Source: Phytophthora colocasiae (Eukaryota; Oomycota; Peronosporomycetes; Peronosporales; Peronosporaceae). Taken from it: a DNA stretch of 64,000 bases. Positions 62,701 through 64,000 of this stretch are shown piece after piece (the stretch's first letter is position 1; each line of letters starts with the position of its first letter). The position numbers and the translations under genes are program-made. A model generated the notes under the pieces. The model was not told where the DNA came from. It saw only the letters and a program-made list of their open reading frames with translations, and made no database searches. Where the stretch lies: the NCBI GenBank assembly GCA_018806915.1, contig JAGKQI010000061.1, positions 2,294,001 to 2,358,000 on the forward strand. Reading direction: 5' to 3'.

Positions 62701-64000
62701 CAGATGTCTTTCAGCTTCACAAATTCTTTTGCTGAATCCATGTTGAGGCACTTCATCTTCATATTCTTCTGTCGCTCAACATTCAGTCGGTACTGTCGAG
62801 ATATCTCATAGATCTCCTTTCTTTCATGCATGACAAACACGCTTACAAAGCTTGGCTGGCTTCGTCAACAAACACACAGAAGTAGCGACAACCGGAGTAT
62901 GAGGGTGTTTGATACGGCCCCCAAGTATCTGAGTGTGCTTTTTCACCGATCTGCCACTCCCTCTCTGTTCGTCTGACCCGATCCTTGAAAGACTTACGCG
63001 TCATCTTGCTCTCGATGCACGCCTCGCACTCTCTACGCTCAAGTGCCTTAACACTGATAACTCCAGTCTGTTCCATTTCGTCACGCATGATCACTTCAAA
63101 CGCATTTCGACCTGGATGTCCAAGCCGCTTGTGCCACAAAAGAATCTCACTCTTTACATCCGCACTGGCGGCTGCACAAATTGCTGTTGGCCATTCTTCT
63201 TGAATTGTGTTCAATCTCAAAATGTACAACTTGCTCGCTGGAGACAAGTTTGCGTGCACAACTCCACCATCACCGGCAATTACCGTAGCATAGGCTGGAT
63301 TATCAAAAGTGCACGGCTAAGTGGTCTGTACCACGCATTGCAACTTGCATTCGGACTGAAAACAGGTTGAATTGGATCGTCGGAACATAGTATACGTTCC
63401 GGAGCCACAACGTCTTCTTCCCTTGATTTGTATCCACTGTGACTCTCTTGTCTCCAATACCCATGACTTGTAGCTCCTGTTACCACCGACTTCTACTGCG
63501 GCTGAAATCGGACAGTAATTAACAAGAGAATCCTTCGAGTACGTCATGTGTCGTGTGGCTGCTGAATCCAGAATCCAATCGTTGCTCTTTGTCTTCATTC
63601 CGTAGCACCTAGCATCAATTGCCATAATTGCTGACTCCGAGCTTGATCTCGAGCTATCGTCTCTTGACATCATGGCTTTCTCGCCATTGTCACGCTTTCG
63701 ATACTTCCGCGAATCACTACGAGAATAGCGACCATCATTGTCCTTGCCATCTCTACTTCTCTTTCTGTCCCCGTCTCGTTTTCGGTCTCTATCTCGCTCG
63801 CGATCTCTGTCTTGTCTTCGAGTTGGATCTCGATCATCATCGTGAAAGTCACGTCGTGATCTGCATGGCAGTGGATGTCTCCACCCGTGATCCTGCTTCT
63901 CACGATAAATTCTGCAGTCACGGATATAGTGTCCTCGCATATGGCAGTGAAGACATTTCTTTTCTTCCTTGTCTTTTGTACTTTGACTCTTGTCACTTCC
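59762..64000 (-). pseudogene. Copia-C copy C2: gag to RNase H, frameshifted, runs off the window
   Basis: Open segments from right to left: 63940-63317 (zinc knuckle part, Arg/Asp repeats, protease LDSAATRHMTY), 63259-62843 (integrase zinc region; VSVKALERRECEACIESK), 62840-62454 (NMDSAKEFVKL, HNGIAERMIRT), 62444-61413 (linker with KKRARSEDER), 61403-60999 (RT: SRWVFRVKYRANGS, EVFAPVVRFESL), 60872-60285 (IAIYVDDLLLFAP; PYRAAVGSLMYL), 60251-59985 (FSDADFASHPD; TTEAEYISL) and 59998-59762 (RNase H end; VADMFTKSLP). At least seven frame changes in about 4 kb. The 5' end of gag and 5' LTR lie beyond 64000. Not functional as read. Confidence 0.88.

Larger units (their letters stand above)
55500..64000 (-). 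mobile_element. Copia-C: rearranged, tandem Ty1/Copia block
   Basis: From right to left on the minus strand: copy C2 (63996 to 59734, gag to RNase H, its 5' end off the window), one LTR (59589-59733), copy C1 (59585 to 56372, gag to integrase, cut before RT) and the inverted repeat at 55500-56371. C1 and C2 are almost identical where they overlap (56372-58953 against 61532-64000) but differ by many single-base indels. The shared LTR serves as 3' LTR of C2 and 5' LTR of C1. Confidence 0.9.

Noticed and set aside
1..64000. CRISPR arrays, bacterial operons, ribosome binding sites, rRNA genes
   Set aside because: None seen; the introns, transposons and gene families are eukaryotic.

Overview
The window reads as nuclear DNA of a plant-pathogenic oomycete, most likely Phytophthora or a close relative. 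Four things point there: four members of the PcF/SCR small cysteine-rich secreted protein family, found mainly in Phytophthora; short GT-AG introns of about 52-80 bp; matches to the oomycete Inr+FPR core promoter near start codons; and many related Gypsy and Copia LTR elements. No operons, CRISPR arrays or rRNA genes were seen. No tRNA gene was noticed by eye.

Left part (1-30 kb): an unidentified helical-repeat protein gene runs off the left edge (minus strand). Next come two PcF-like genes, both broken. The first is frameshifted. The second is split in its signal peptide by a 5.4 kb Gypsy element (Gypsy-1, 2999-8427) with identical 250-bp LTRs and a 5-bp target duplication. After a gene-empty stretch with a 36-bp tandem repeat and a 0.4 kb inverted-repeat element comes a nest of transposons, 10018-29825. 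Its core is an older Gypsy element (Gypsy-2) lying just 3' of an intact PcF-like gene. Gypsy-2 was later hit by Copia-A (in its LTR), a Mutator-like transposon with 9-bp duplications (in its integrase) and Copia-B (in its reverse transcriptase).

Middle and right (30-55 kb): a compact block of ordinary genes. In order: AP-4 beta adaptin (+), a full-length ABCA transporter (+), a fourth PcF-like gene (+), dUTPase (+), a RING-like/protein-kinase fusion (-), a PHD/chromo-barrel chromatin reader (+), a predicted pseudokinase with a FAR1-type zinc-binding domain and an MLKL-like helical domain (+), dihydrofolate reductase (+), an NSUN2-type RNA cytosine methyltransferase (+) and a PAP2-like membrane protein (-). 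Intron models were worked out by hand from reading frame and splice sites. dUTPase and DHFR both serve thymidylate metabolism; otherwise the neighbours share no evident pathway.

Right end (55.1-64 kb): a two-exon gene of unknown function is cut by a rearranged block of Copia-C sequence. The block holds an 0.87 kb inverted repeat of LTR plus gag, a truncated copy, one LTR, and a second copy that runs off the right edge.

The observations most worth following are the FAR1-type/4-helix/pseudokinase protein, the PHD finger split by a chromo-barrel, the differing fates of the four PcF genes, and an oomycete-type core promoter inside the Copia-B LTR.
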